Shown: piece by piece, positions 44,259 through 53,026 of the stretch
Numbering within the stretch: the stretch's first letter is position 1
Layout of the letters: every line of letters starts with the position of its first letter
Assembly: GCF_012911565.1 (NCBI RefSeq)
Contig: NZ_JAAMPU010000105.1
Coordinates: 124,001-188,000 of the forward strand
DNA length: 64,000 nt
Direction of reading: 5' to 3'
Source: Flavobacterium silvaticum
Lineage (GTDB): Bacteria > Bacteroidota > Bacteroidia > Flavobacteriales > Flavobacteriaceae
The notes under the pieces: generated by a model
Database searches by the model: none
The model's input: only the letters and a program-made list of their open reading frames with translations
What the model was told of the DNA's origin: nothing
Position numbers and translations under genes: made by a program

Positions 44259-44266
44259 CAAATGTA
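44259..44266 (-). promoter_or_regulatory. Bacteroidota -7 element for the second PlsC gene
   Basis: On the minus strand TACATTTG fits TAnnTTTG, 5 nt before the ATG at 44253; a TTTG lies 22 nt further upstream. A leaderless transcript is likely. Confidence 0.55.
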
Positions 44267-44297
44267 ACGAATCGGGAATAAAAATTACCAAAAGCAC

Positions 44298-44305
44298 TAC
44301 CTTTG
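44298..44305 (+). promoter_or_regulatory. Bacteroidota -7 element for trpS
   Basis: TACCTTTG fits TAnnTTTG, 45 nt before the trpS ATG. Confidence 0.55.
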
Positions 44306-44350
44306 CACCACTTTCGTCCAAAAAGCATCAACGAAGACAACATCAGTATC

Positions 44351-45343
44351 ATGGCAAAAATCCTTACGGGAATCCAAAGCACCGGCACACCCCATTTGGG
44401 CAACCTTCTCGGGGCGATCCTTCCGGCTATAGAACTTTCGAACCAACCAGAAAACGAGTCTTTCCTGTTCATTGCAGACTTACATTCGGCTACCCAAATC
44501 AAGGACGGCTCATTGCTTCGTTTCAATACCTACAGTACGGCCGCAACCTGGCTGGCTTGTGGATTGAATACAGATAAAGTCGTTTTTTACAGACAGAGCG
44601 ACGTGCCCCAGACTGCCGAACTTTCCTGGTACCTAAGTTGTTTTTTTCCGTATCAACGATTGACCTTAGCGCATTCCTTCAAAGATAAATCAGACCGTTT
44701 GGCAGATGTCAATGCCGGATTATTCACCTATCCGATGCTGATGGCTGCCGACATTCTATTGTACGATGCCGAATTCGTCCCAGTCGGAAAAGACCAGTTG
44801 CAACACATAGAAATCACACGTGATGTGGCTTCGCGTTTCAACCATCAAATGGGTGACACGTTTGTGCTTCCCGAACCTATTACCGGAGAAGAAACCATGT
44901 TGGTTCCCGGAACGAACGGTGGCAAGATGAGTAAATCGGCCAATAACATCATCAACATTTTCCTGCCTGAGAAAGAACTTCGCAAACAGGTCATGTCGAT
45001 TGAAACTGACAGTACGCCGCTTGAAGAGCCTAAAAATCCAGATACATGCAAGATTTTCGCCATCTATCAACTATTGGCGGATGCTGACCAGACGGAATCG
45101 CTTCGTATCAAATACCAAAACGCCAACCGTGATTTTGGGTACGGACATGCCAAGCAATTACTGTTTGAGCTGATCCTTGGGAAATTCGGGACTGCCCGTG
45201 AGAAATATTCCTACTACATGGAAAACCTTTCGGAACTCGATGCGCTTCTTGAAAAAGGTGCAGTCAAAGCCAGTGTCGTGGCCAATAGTGTTTTGGATCG
45301 TGTCCGTGAAAAACTCGGTTATGAAAAAATGTCTCGCGATTAA
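44351..45343 (+). CDS. trpS: Tryptophan--tRNA ligase
   Basis: Class I tryptophanyl-tRNA synthetase (330 aa). The HIGH-like motif TGTPHLGNLLGA is near the N-terminus and the signature GGKMSKSANN is intact near residue 195. The start at 44351 (MAKILTGIQSTG) fits the family; the frame is open upstream but not conserved. Its stop overlaps the convergent dprA end by 4 nt. Confidence 0.96.
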   Translation: MAKILTGIQSTGTPHLGNLLGAILPAIELSNQPENESFLFIADLHSATQIKDGSLLRFNTYSTAATWLACGLNTDKVVFYRQSDVPQTAELSWYLSCFFPYQRLTLAHSFKDKSDRLADVNAGLFTYPMLMAADILLYDAEFVPVGKDQLQHIEITRDVASRFNHQMGDTFVLPEPITGEETMLVPGTNGGKMSKSANNIINIFLPEKELRKQVMSIETDSTPLEEPKNPDTCKIFAIYQLLADADQTESLRIKYQNANRDFGYGHAKQLLFELILGKFGTAREKYSYYMENLSELDALLEKGAVKASVVANSVLDRVREKLGYEKMSRD

Positions 45344-46440
45344 ACAGCTTGAAACATTTTTCCGGGCATCGGCCTGACGACACCTTTAAGTTCCATCTGC
45401 AATAACAATCCCGATAATTTCTGGACCGGAAACCCGCATTCCAGGGCAATGACGTCGAGCGATTGATTTCCGGTTTGGCTCAGATGATCGAAAATCAGTT
45501 TTTCTTCGTCAGACAGATCGACGAATAATTGCTTCTGGACCTGAAGTTCTGTTTTTTTGAGATCCCAGTTGAGACTGTAAACCAAATCTGCTGCCTGTGT
45601 TAATATCTGGGCACGTTGGGTTTTAATCAGGTTGTTGCAACCCTGGCTCAATGGATCGGTCGGTTTTCCGGGAACTGCGAAAACATCACGGTTATAATCA
45701 AGGGCCATGTTCGCGGTAATCAACGAACCTCCTTTTTCGGCAGATTCGATTACGACGGTCGCCTCTGAAAGTCCGGCGACAATCCGGTTCCTTTTGACGA
45801 AATTCTCCGGAAGCGGATTTTCCCAAGTGCAGAATTCGGTCATGAATCCGCCATTTTCCAAAATGGGCTTGACGAATTTCTGATGCGGTTTGGGATAAAT
45901 CTGATTGTGACCGTGAGCCATGACGGCAATTGTTTGCAACCCTTTTTCGATGGCGGCCTGATGTGCGACGATATCGACACCATAAGCGAATCCTGAAACA
46001 ATGACCGGGTCCAAAGGCGCCAGATCGAAAATCAACCGACGGCAAAAATCAATTCCGGCTGCAGTCACTTTCCTGGTTCCAACAATACTGATTATTTTTC
46101 TATCTTTAAGATTGATGTTGCCTTTTGAAAACAAAAGTGTCGGTCCATCAGGGCAATGTTTGAGTTTTTCGGGATAATCCGGATCATCAAAACGCTGACA
46201 ATCGATATTATTCTGAAATGCAAACTCAGCTTCGCGTTCTGCCTTTTGAAGCCATTCAGATAGCTTGATATTCTGTGAATTTTTGAGTCCGATTCCAGTC
46301 AATCCGGCAATCTCGACCGGATTTCTTTTAAAGACTTCTTCTGCCGATTTGAAGTGTGTCAGCAGCTTTTTTGCGGTGATGTCTCCAATGCCGTAGCACT
46401 GCCGCAAGGCGATAAGGTAGATTAAATCTGTATGGCGCAT
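45340..46440 (-). CDS. dprA: DNA-processing protein DprA
   Basis: DprA (366 aa) loads RecA onto incoming single-stranded DNA in natural transformation. A SAM-like N-terminal domain with helix-hairpin-helix character, the Rossmann core ISIVGTRKVTAAGIDFCRR and VSGFAYGVDIVAHQAAIE, and a C-terminal winged helix (LIFDHLSQTGNQSLDVIALEC) are all present. It suggests a DNA-uptake capacity, although no other competence gene is in the window. Confidence 0.96.
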   Translation of the reverse strand: MRHTDLIYLIALRQCYGIGDITAKKLLTHFKSAEEVFKRNPVEIAGLTGIGLKNSQNIKLSEWLQKAEREAEFAFQNNIDCQRFDDPDYPEKLKHCPDGPTLLFSKGNINLKDRKIISIVGTRKVTAAGIDFCRRLIFDLAPLDPVIVSGFAYGVDIVAHQAAIEKGLQTIAVMAHGHNQIYPKPHQKFVKPILENGGFMTEFCTWENPLPENFVKRNRIVAGLSEATVVIESAEKGGSLITANMALDYNRDVFAVPGKPTDPLSQGCNNLIKTQRAQILTQAADLVYSLNWDLKKTELQVQKQLFVDLSDEEKLIFDHLSQTGNQSLDVIALECGFPVQKLSGLLLQMELKGVVRPMPGKMFQAV

Positions 46441-46507
46441 AGTAAAATATTGATTTTGAAAAGTATGAAATTACTTCGGCATTGTTAATAAAAATTGTGG
46501 ATAAAAT

Positions 46508-46537
46508 TTTGACACCAAGCCGTAAACCCTAATTTTG
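46508..46537 (+). promoter_or_regulatory. Full Bacteroidota promoter for the SPOR-domain gene
   Basis: TTTG (46508-46511), 18 nt spacer, TAATTTTG (46530-46537) match the -33 TTTG / -7 TAnnTTTG consensus. The ATG is 5 nt downstream, so the transcript is nearly leaderless. Confidence 0.7.
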
Positions 46538-46542
46538 TTTCT

Positions 46543-47487
46543 ATGAAGATCGAACATTACATTTCTCGCCTGCTGTATCGTTACCAATGTGTAACGGTTC
46601 CGGGATTCGGAGCTTTTTTGACCGAATTCCAGTCGGCACAAATCCAGGAATCTTCAAATGCGTTCTATCCGCCGAAGAAACGGATTTCGTTCAATCCGCA
46701 CCTGAAAAACAACGACGGGCTTTTAGCCAATCATATATCTGAATCAGAAAAAACTGCTTACGACGATGCTGTAGTTGCCATCCAGAATGAAGTTTCGATC
46801 TGGAAAGACATCCTTAAAGTCAACGGACGATTCACGTTGAAAAATATCGGTGAGCTTTCATTGAATGCAGAGCAGAGTGTGGTGTTTTCTCCATCTGACA
46901 ATATCAATTACCACACGGAATCGTTCGGATTGAGTTCGTTCGTTTCACCAAAAATCAAGCGCGAAGTCTACAAAGAAGAAGTTCGTGTGCTTGAAGAATC
47001 CGTTCCGGTTGTATTCACTCCGGAAGCCCGCGAACGCAAAAACAGTCCTTCTTGGCTCAAATATGCAGCCGTTTTCGTGTTGGCTTTTTCTGCCACAGGC
47101 GGAATCGGTTACACACTATTCCAAAAGCAAGTTGAACAACAGACCTTACTCGTAAACGAACAGGTACAGGAACAGGTACAGAACAAGATACAGGAAGCTA
47201 CTTTTTTTATAGAAAACCCGCTGCCGGCAGTTACGCTGACTGTAAAAGAAAATAAATTACCCTATCATATCGTTGCGGGTGTTTTCCGTAATGAAAGCAA
47301 TGCCGACAATGCCTGCCAGGATCTTAAAAAGTTAGGTTATCCGGCACGACGCATCGGAAAAAACAAGCACGGATTATTTCCGGTTCTGTACGGAAGTTAT
47401 CCAGATGCCGAAACTGCAAAGAATGCCATGACCGAAATCAGGTCGACGCGCGACAAGCAAGCCTGGCTGATGGTAAAAGATTTATAG
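46543..47487 (+). CDS. CCDC81-like HU domains plus SPOR domain, membrane protein
   Basis: A 314-residue protein. The N-terminal half (about 1-120) looks like the two bacterial CCDC81-like HU domains (LYRYQCVTVPGFGAFLTEF and KDILKVNGRFTLKNIGELSL). A membrane helix (about 172-190) crosses the inner membrane. A short periplasmic linker leads into a SPOR domain (about 240-314, YHIVAGVFRNESNADN ... LFPVLYGSYPDAETA), which binds denuded septal peptidoglycan. The architecture is common in Bacteroidota and probably links cell division to a cytoplasmic partner. Confidence 0.85.
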   Translation: MKIEHYISRLLYRYQCVTVPGFGAFLTEFQSAQIQESSNAFYPPKKRISFNPHLKNNDGLLANHISESEKTAYDDAVVAIQNEVSIWKDILKVNGRFTLKNIGELSLNAEQSVVFSPSDNINYHTESFGLSSFVSPKIKREVYKEEVRVLEESVPVVFTPEARERKNSPSWLKYAAVFVLAFSATGGIGYTLFQKQVEQQTLLVNEQVQEQVQNKIQEATFFIENPLPAVTLTVKENKLPYHIVAGVFRNESNADNACQDLKKLGYPARRIGKNKHGLFPVLYGSYPDAETAKNAMTEIRSTRDKQAWLMVKDL

Positions 47488-47493
47488 AAAACT

Positions 47494-47515
47494 CCCGGAA
47501 ATTCCGGGTTTTTTT
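47494..47515 (+). terminator. Rho-independent terminator after the SPOR gene
   Basis: CCCGG (47494-47498), AAATT loop, CCGGG (47504-47508) followed by seven T. Confidence 0.82.
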
Positions 47516-47532
47516 ATGCCCGATCCGTATCG

Positions 47533-47540
47533 TACCTTTG
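47533..47540 (+). promoter_or_regulatory. Bacteroidota -7 element for the thioesterase gene
   Basis: TACCTTTG fits TAnnTTTG, 21 nt before the ATG at 47562. Confidence 0.55.
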
Positions 47541-47561
47541 GACAACTTTTAATAGAATTCC

Positions 47562-48071
47562 ATGCAGCCGAAAACGCCTTCCGAGTCATTGACCATCCTT
47601 ACAGATATTGTCCTTCCAAGCGAAACCAATCCGTTAAACAACCTATTTGGCGGTGAGCTGTTGGCCCGAATGGACCGTGCGGCAAGCATTTCTGCAAGAC
47701 GACATTCGCGTCGGGTTTGTGTGACGGCATCAGTGAATCACGTAGCTTTCAACAGATCGATTCCGTTGGGAAGCGTTGTTACGATTGAATCGAAAGTTTC
47801 GAGAAGCTTCAAAAGTTCCATGGAAATCTTTATTGATGTGTGGATCGAAGACCGTGAATCCGGTGTCCGCACAAAAGCAAATGAAGCGATTTACACGTTT
47901 GTTGCCGTAGATGAATCGGGCTTACCTGTTGAAGTCGCCCCAATATTACCTGAAACCGAATTGGAACAACAACGTTATGACGCAGCTTTGCGCCGGAAAC
48001 AACTGAGCTTGGTTTTAGCTGGAAAGATGAATCCGCATGATGCTACGGAATTAAAGGCGCTTTTTATCTAA
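47562..48071 (+). CDS. Acyl-CoA thioesterase, hotdog fold (YciA-like)
   Basis: A 169-residue hotdog protein. The segment PLNNLFGGELLARMDRAASISARRHSRR is the conserved long-helix motif, and VTASVNHVAFNRSIPLGSVVTIESKV follows. It hydrolyses acyl-CoA esters; the chain-length range is not evident. Its stop is 3 nt before the stop of the convergent EnvC-like gene. Confidence 0.9.
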   Translation: MQPKTPSESLTILTDIVLPSETNPLNNLFGGELLARMDRAASISARRHSRRVCVTASVNHVAFNRSIPLGSVVTIESKVSRSFKSSMEIFIDVWIEDRESGVRTKANEAIYTFVAVDESGLPVEVAPILPETELEQQRYDAALRRKQLSLVLAGKMNPHDATELKALFI

Positions 48072-48074
48072 AGT

Positions 48075-49337
48075 TTACATTCCCGACAACCAAACTTCCG
48101 GGTTATTGTACACCAGATTCTGCTTGATCAGGAATTTCAAAACGGTCTTACCCGTATCACCATTGGTACGGATACGCCCTAGGTTCTGCTTGATACGGAC
48201 GTTATCACCTTTGCTTACCGCCACAGAACTCAAATTCTGATAGACTGTGAAGAAATCCCCGTGCTGGATGATGACCGCTTTGTTGACCGGTGAAATCACG
48301 ATGACCGAAATGACTTCTCCTCCAAAAACAGCACGGGCATTGGCACCGTCTTCAGTCGTGATCTCGACCCCGCTGTTATGGACCACAAGTGATTTGTGAA
48401 CCGGGTGCGGCTGGTCGCCATAACCCAATGTCACGACACCTCGTTCTACAGGCCATGGCAGTTTTCCTTTATTGGCGCGGAAATTATCGGCTACAATCTT
48501 GGCTTCCGGTGTCAACACGATTTTGGTTGGCGCTTCGGCGACTTTGGCTTTGACCTCTTTGGCTTTTGTAGGATTGGCTTTTGCTGCTGCCGCTGCTGCT
48601 TTGCGGTTGGCTTCTTCAATTGCTTTCTGGATCAACCTATCAATCTGTCTGTCGATATTGCGGCTTTCCTGCTGCTTTTTCTTGATATCGGCAGCTATTT
48701 TTTTCTTGTCCTTTTTAATACCGTTGACCAATACTTCCTGCTCTTCTTTTTCTTTTAGCAAAGACAATCTCTCCGTTTCGTTTTCCTTGAGCAGTTTTTG
48801 CTTTTCCTGTTTCTGGACTACAATATGATCGTTATACTGTAGCAACTGCTTGGTCTTTTGCTGTATTTCCTCGCCTTGGGAACGACGGTAACTCGCATAT
48901 TGCTTCATGTACTGCGCCCGTTTGTATGCCTGAAGAAAGTTTTGGGACGACAACAAAAACATCGCCCGGCTTTGTTCGGAACGACTGCGATACGATTTTC
49001 GGATCATCTCTGCATAATCTTCTTTCAAAACCACGAGTTCGCGGTTCAGCTTGTTGATCTTGAGTTGTGTCAGATACAAATCGTCATTGAGCAAACGGGT
49101 TTGTTTCTCAGTGGTATTGATGAGTTTTTCCTTGAGGCTTATTTTCTTTTTCTGTTCCGATATCAGATTCACGACAGATTTTTCACGCGACTTCATGTCG
49201 TTGAGCAACTCCTCGCTCTTCTTGATTTCGAGCTGGATCTGTGCTTTGCGTTTTTCGAGTTTCTGCTGGTCTGTCTGTCCGTAAGAAACCGAACATATCA
49301 GCAACATGAAAAAGAAAATACGGAAAAGATTAGGCAT
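48075..49337 (-). CDS. EnvC-like murein hydrolase activator, degenerate LytM
   Basis: A 420-residue exported protein: signal MPNLFRIFFFMLLICSVSY, a long coiled coil (about 20-250, many EKQK/LNDDL heptads) and a C-terminal LytM/M23-like domain (about 290-420). The zinc motif is degenerate: VHNSGVEITTED in place of HxxxD, YQNLSS in place of the HxH region and KFLIKQ at the end. It therefore fits EnvC-type activators of amidases rather than a peptidase. An alternative start lies at 49373. It is the end of an envelope operon. Confidence 0.85.
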   Translation of the reverse strand: MPNLFRIFFFMLLICSVSYGQTDQQKLEKRKAQIQLEIKKSEELLNDMKSREKSVVNLISEQKKKISLKEKLINTTEKQTRLLNDDLYLTQLKINKLNRELVVLKEDYAEMIRKSYRSRSEQSRAMFLLSSQNFLQAYKRAQYMKQYASYRRSQGEEIQQKTKQLLQYNDHIVVQKQEKQKLLKENETERLSLLKEKEEQEVLVNGIKKDKKKIAADIKKKQQESRNIDRQIDRLIQKAIEEANRKAAAAAAKANPTKAKEVKAKVAEAPTKIVLTPEAKIVADNFRANKGKLPWPVERGVVTLGYGDQPHPVHKSLVVHNSGVEITTEDGANARAVFGGEVISVIVISPVNKAVIIQHGDFFTVYQNLSSVAVSKGDNVRIKQNLGRIRTNGDTGKTVLKFLIKQNLVYNNPEVWLSGM

Positions 49338-49375
49338 TGTCTGGCTAGGCATTGTCTGGGTTTTGTGCTGCAAAT

Positions 49376-50146
49376 CTACTCAATAAAAACGCGTTCGTAA
49401 CCGTCCGGGACACTATATGGATACGAAAGTTCTTCGTTGAATGTGGCTGAATTGTAATTGATGCGAATATTCGTTTTTCCTTTTGGATGTAAGGCTTCGA
49501 TAAGAATCTGGGCCGGAAAGTTACGCCCTTGCTGTGTTGCATATGCCGGATAATTCACTTCGAGGTTACGATTTTCCGCCGGTTGTTTTACCTCGGATTT
49601 TTTGAGGTTCGAAGCATCAAAGGTATATGCTTTAGGAATTTGTTTGTCAGAAGTATCGTCAATCCGGATCGATGTTCCGTCAGAAGTCTGCTTCACCTTT
49701 TTCCCTTTAAGATTTTCGATAGGTTCACCCAAAAGCAGGTTCTGGACACGTTGGAAATCCAGATCAGTTCCCAGCCATTTGCTCAACGTCGCATAATCAC
49801 CCTCGAAAAAAGTTTCGTTTATCTTTTCGTAATATCTGACTTCCTGAGGTGTGATGATTGCCTTTGCCATGGTAATACCAAGGAAACGGATGCTTAGAAA
49901 GATGATTTCATCCTTCTTGATCCGTACGTCGGCCGTAACACTTTGGTCCTGATGCTCATCTACATATTTCGCCGATGCTTTTATGGCCACAGTCTTGAAA
50001 TCGTTTCTTCCTTCATAAAATGCGTCCACGAACGAATCGGACGGAATCGATTTTGGCGTTTCAGGCGTTGTTGCTGCAACAGCCGTTTTTGTGGTTTTAC
50101 AACCAATCAGGCTAATACAGATCAATAAGAGGCAAATCCTTTTCAT
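49376..50146 (-). CDS. DUF4292 lipoprotein
   Basis: A 256-residue lipoprotein (LLICISLIGC, then KTTKTAVA) with a beta-rich body, fitting DUF4292. Family members are thought to resemble LolA/LolB-type lipid carriers, without proof. The end overlaps nothing, but its start overlaps the TPR gene by 4 nt, and it sits between the TPR gene and the EnvC-like gene. The conserved neighbourhood suggests an envelope role. Confidence 0.8.
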   Translation of the reverse strand: MKRICLLLICISLIGCKTTKTAVAATTPETPKSIPSDSFVDAFYEGRNDFKTVAIKASAKYVDEHQDQSVTADVRIKKDEIIFLSIRFLGITMAKAIITPQEVRYYEKINETFFEGDYATLSKWLGTDLDFQRVQNLLLGEPIENLKGKKVKQTSDGTSIRIDDTSDKQIPKAYTFDASNLKKSEVKQPAENRNLEVNYPAYATQQGRNFPAQILIEALHPKGKTNIRINYNSATFNEELSYPYSVPDGYERVFIE

Positions 50147-51486
50147 TTCTTCTTTTGCAATAATTTTTCGGCCTTCTGGAAATAGCTTTCCTTTTTTTGT
50201 TGGTCGCCCAATCCGTTGGCGGCTTCACCCAATTGAACGTAGAAACTTCCTTCTAATTGTTGATTGTCTACCACATAGTCCAATCCCATTTCGAGGATGT
50301 CCTTGGCTTTTTTGAATTTTTTCTGCTGATTGTAGGCCAATCCGGCGTAGTAGTAGAATTGCGGCTGAAGCGGATACGATTCGATCAAACCTTCAGCTCG
50401 TTGCGCAAGTATGTCATATTGCTGGCCTTCACTATAGGCCTCAAGCACCAAATGTATGGCTTCCATATCGCCCGGATCACTTTTGAGTTGCATTTCGTAA
50501 TAATGGGCGGCTTTTTCGTAATCCTTCTTACTGTGGTAGAACTTCCCAATTTCTTTGGCGACTTTGACTACTTTATCGTTGTTGAAATACGAGATCGCTT
50601 TCTCCAAATCAGGAGCATATTCCGGTTTGTCCTTAGCGAACAACAGGAATTCGTTCATCACGCGGTGACGGATTTTGTCATCGATCTTTTTGCTGGCCAA
50701 TATCGCGTTCATCGCCTTGACGGCTTTGGGTCCGTCGTTGTTCGTCAGATGATATTTGAATAAGCTTATCTGTGCCCAATCCGAACCCGGTATTTCCTTT
50801 TCAAGTTGTTGTGCAATCTTTAGCGCTTTTTCATCCTGGTTCGAATCCCAATACAAAAACATCAGCGACACATAATTCTGCTCTTCCTTCGGGTTGTTTG
50901 AAATTTGCCGCAACAGGTTATCTATTTCAGAACCCTGGAATTTCGGGTCACGCATGATTGCGGCTTTATAAACCTCTCGGGTTTCAGTAGTCCCCATGGT
51001 TTCGTTGAGCTCGTTGATCAGCTGAAGCGCCTTGTCGAATTGCTGCGTATTCATATAAAGCGACGTCAAATCTTCTTTGTATTCCTGCTTGAATTCAACA
51101 AGTTTCTTGACGATGACGATTGCCTGGTCGTAATCTTTGGTTTCATAACAGACATCGTACATGCCAACCCACGCCCATTTGTTTTTCGGATCCAGTTGGG
51201 TCACCTTTTCAAAACTGTCGTAGGCTTTTTTGTAATCTTTGGCCGCCAGATAATTCTTCCCGAGTTCAAAATAGACGACCGGATTGTTCGGTTCGAGACG
51301 TTGGCATTTTTCAAGCGAAACGATAGCCTTGTCGTAATTTTCGATGCCTTTCTGCTTCAGTGATTCATAGAACGAGTCACGGAATTCATTCGTAGCCAAA
51401 GCAATATCTTCGGGTTCAGGTTGCTGGGCAAAAGCCGATGCGACACTTCCGATACTGAACACTAATGCAATGACTGTATTTTTCAT
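50143..51486 (-). CDS. Exported tetratricopeptide repeat protein
   Basis: A 447-residue protein with a signal peptide (MKNTVIALVFSIGSVASAFA) and many TPR units across its length (for example YFELGKNYLAAKDYKKAYDS and IGKFYHSKKDYEKAAHYYE). It would act as a scaffold in the periplasm or at the membrane. No partner is evident. It is in a coupled operon of envelope genes. Confidence 0.85.
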   Translation of the reverse strand: MKNTVIALVFSIGSVASAFAQQPEPEDIALATNEFRDSFYESLKQKGIENYDKAIVSLEKCQRLEPNNPVVYFELGKNYLAAKDYKKAYDSFEKVTQLDPKNKWAWVGMYDVCYETKDYDQAIVIVKKLVEFKQEYKEDLTSLYMNTQQFDKALQLINELNETMGTTETREVYKAAIMRDPKFQGSEIDNLLRQISNNPKEEQNYVSLMFLYWDSNQDEKALKIAQQLEKEIPGSDWAQISLFKYHLTNNDGPKAVKAMNAILASKKIDDKIRHRVMNEFLLFAKDKPEYAPDLEKAISYFNNDKVVKVAKEIGKFYHSKKDYEKAAHYYEMQLKSDPGDMEAIHLVLEAYSEGQQYDILAQRAEGLIESYPLQPQFYYYAGLAYNQQKKFKKAKDILEMGLDYVVDNQQLEGSFYVQLGEAANGLGDQQKKESYFQKAEKLLQKKK

Positions 51487-51492
51487 TTGAAT

Positions 51493-52500
51493 CTATTCAA
51501 GTACGGAATAATCGCCGATGCTGATACTTGTAAATTTCCCGTCGAAACTCGCATGATTGCCAATCATGGCGTTGTCGAGGTTGGCGTTTTTGATGTGTGC
51601 GTGCGTCTGAACGAGGCTATTTTTAATCGAGCTGTCTATAATATGCGTGCCTCTGCCCAAAGATACGTTCGGGCCGACAGTCGAGTTGATCAGGATCACA
51701 TCTTTATCTATGAAACACGGCGGAATGATAGTTGAATTTTCAATCTTTGCTTCTGTTGACACCAGATTCTGTCCATCCTCATGCAAAAATCCAAGCAATC
51801 TCGAATTGGTTTCCACCGTCACATTCTTGTTTCCGCAATCCATCCATTCATCAACTTTTCCCGGAACGAAACGAAGCCCTTTGAGTTTCATGTTTTCCAA
51901 ACCGTCGGTAAGCTGATATTCCCCCCCTTTTTCTATGCCATTGTCCAACAGATATTGCAATTCGCCTCTCAGCGTTTCACCGCTTTTGAAATAGTAAATC
52001 CCTATGATGGCCAAATCTGATACATATTCCTTTGGCTTTTCAACGAAATCGGTGATTCGGTCTCCATCGAGTTTTACGACTCCGAAGGCGCTTGGATCTT
52101 CAACTTGCTTGACCCAGATAACGCTGTCGGCGGTTGTGTCTAACGTAAAATCGGCACGGAAAAGTGTATCGGCATAAGCCACGACGATAGGACCGGTCAT
52201 GGATTCTTTGGCAGATAAAATCGCGTGAGCGGTTCCAAGAGGTTGCTCCTGATAATAAATCGACCCTTTCGCACCTAGTTTTTCAGCAATGGCAACCAGA
52301 TCTTTTTCAACCTGCACGCCAAAATCCTTGTGGATGATGAATGCGATTTCTTCGATCGGTTGGTTGATGACCCCGGCGATATCTTCTACCAATCTATGGA
52401 CGATTGGTTTTCCGGCAATCGGGATCAGCGGTTTTGGAATGGTGAGTGTATGTGGACGAAGGCGTGAACCGCGACCGGCCATGGGAACAATTATTTTCAT
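51493..52500 (-). CDS. Sugar nucleotidyltransferase with left-handed beta-helix tail
   Basis: A 335-residue NDP-sugar synthase-like protein. The N-terminal PMAGRGSRLRPHTLTIPKPL is the nucleotide-binding signature (GxGxRL...KP), and the C-terminal part shows hexapeptide-type repeats ending in SSFDGKFTSISIGDYSVLE. Relatives include glucose-1-phosphate thymidylyltransferases and GlmU-like enzymes, so the sugar is not assigned. It belongs to the envelope cluster with the flippase and the TPR protein. Confidence 0.87.
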   Translation of the reverse strand: MKIIVPMAGRGSRLRPHTLTIPKPLIPIAGKPIVHRLVEDIAGVINQPIEEIAFIIHKDFGVQVEKDLVAIAEKLGAKGSIYYQEQPLGTAHAILSAKESMTGPIVVAYADTLFRADFTLDTTADSVIWVKQVEDPSAFGVVKLDGDRITDFVEKPKEYVSDLAIIGIYYFKSGETLRGELQYLLDNGIEKGGEYQLTDGLENMKLKGLRFVPGKVDEWMDCGNKNVTVETNSRLLGFLHEDGQNLVSTEAKIENSTIIPPCFIDKDVILINSTVGPNVSLGRGTHIIDSSIKNSLVQTHAHIKNANLDNAMIGNHASFDGKFTSISIGDYSVLE

Positions 52501-52562
52501 TCTTTATTTTTATTTTTTATTGGATGAAGCGTGGAATAAATAATATCAATAACAATAACTAA

Positions 52563-52994
52563 TTAAACTCCTGTGCTTCCAAAACCTCCGGCGCCACGAA
52601 CTGTTTCAGACAATTCAGAAACTTCTTCCCATTCGGCGCGTTCGTGTCTGGCGATGACGAGTTGGGCGATGCGTTCCCCGTTTTCCACCGTAAAAGGGTC
52701 TGGGGATAAATTTACCAAAATAACCCCGATTTCCCCGCGATAATCGGCATCTATTGTTCCGGGCGTGTTCAGAACCGTAACTCCCTTTTTGGCAGCCAAA
52801 CCGGAACGCGGACGAACCTGGGCTTCAAAACCGACGGGGAGTTCAATGAATAAACCTGTTTTGACTATGGCGCGTTCAAGAGATTTCAGGACGATTGGTT
52901 CCGATAAAACGGCGCGAAGATCCATTCCGGCCGAAGCGATGGTTTCGTAATTCGGCAGTTGGTGGCCGGAGGTATTTATTATTTTTATTTTCAT
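52563..52994 (-). CDS. dut: dUTP diphosphatase
   Basis: dUTPase (143 aa) hydrolyses dUTP to dUMP. The five motifs are visible: [42 protein letters not shown] and [10 protein letters not shown]. It is trimeric in the family. It lies between the flippase and the nucleotidyltransferase, with repeat copy D upstream of it. Confidence 0.96.
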   Translation of the reverse strand: MKIKIINTSGHQLPNYETIASAGMDLRAVLSEPIVLKSLERAIVKTGLFIELPVGFEAQVRPRSGLAAKKGVTVLNTPGTIDADYRGEIGVILVNLSPDPFTVENGERIAQLVIARHERAEWEEVSELSETVRGAGGFGSTGV

Positions 52995-53026
52995 TATTTA
53001 TGATGTTCGGTTCTTAAAAGTTTGAG

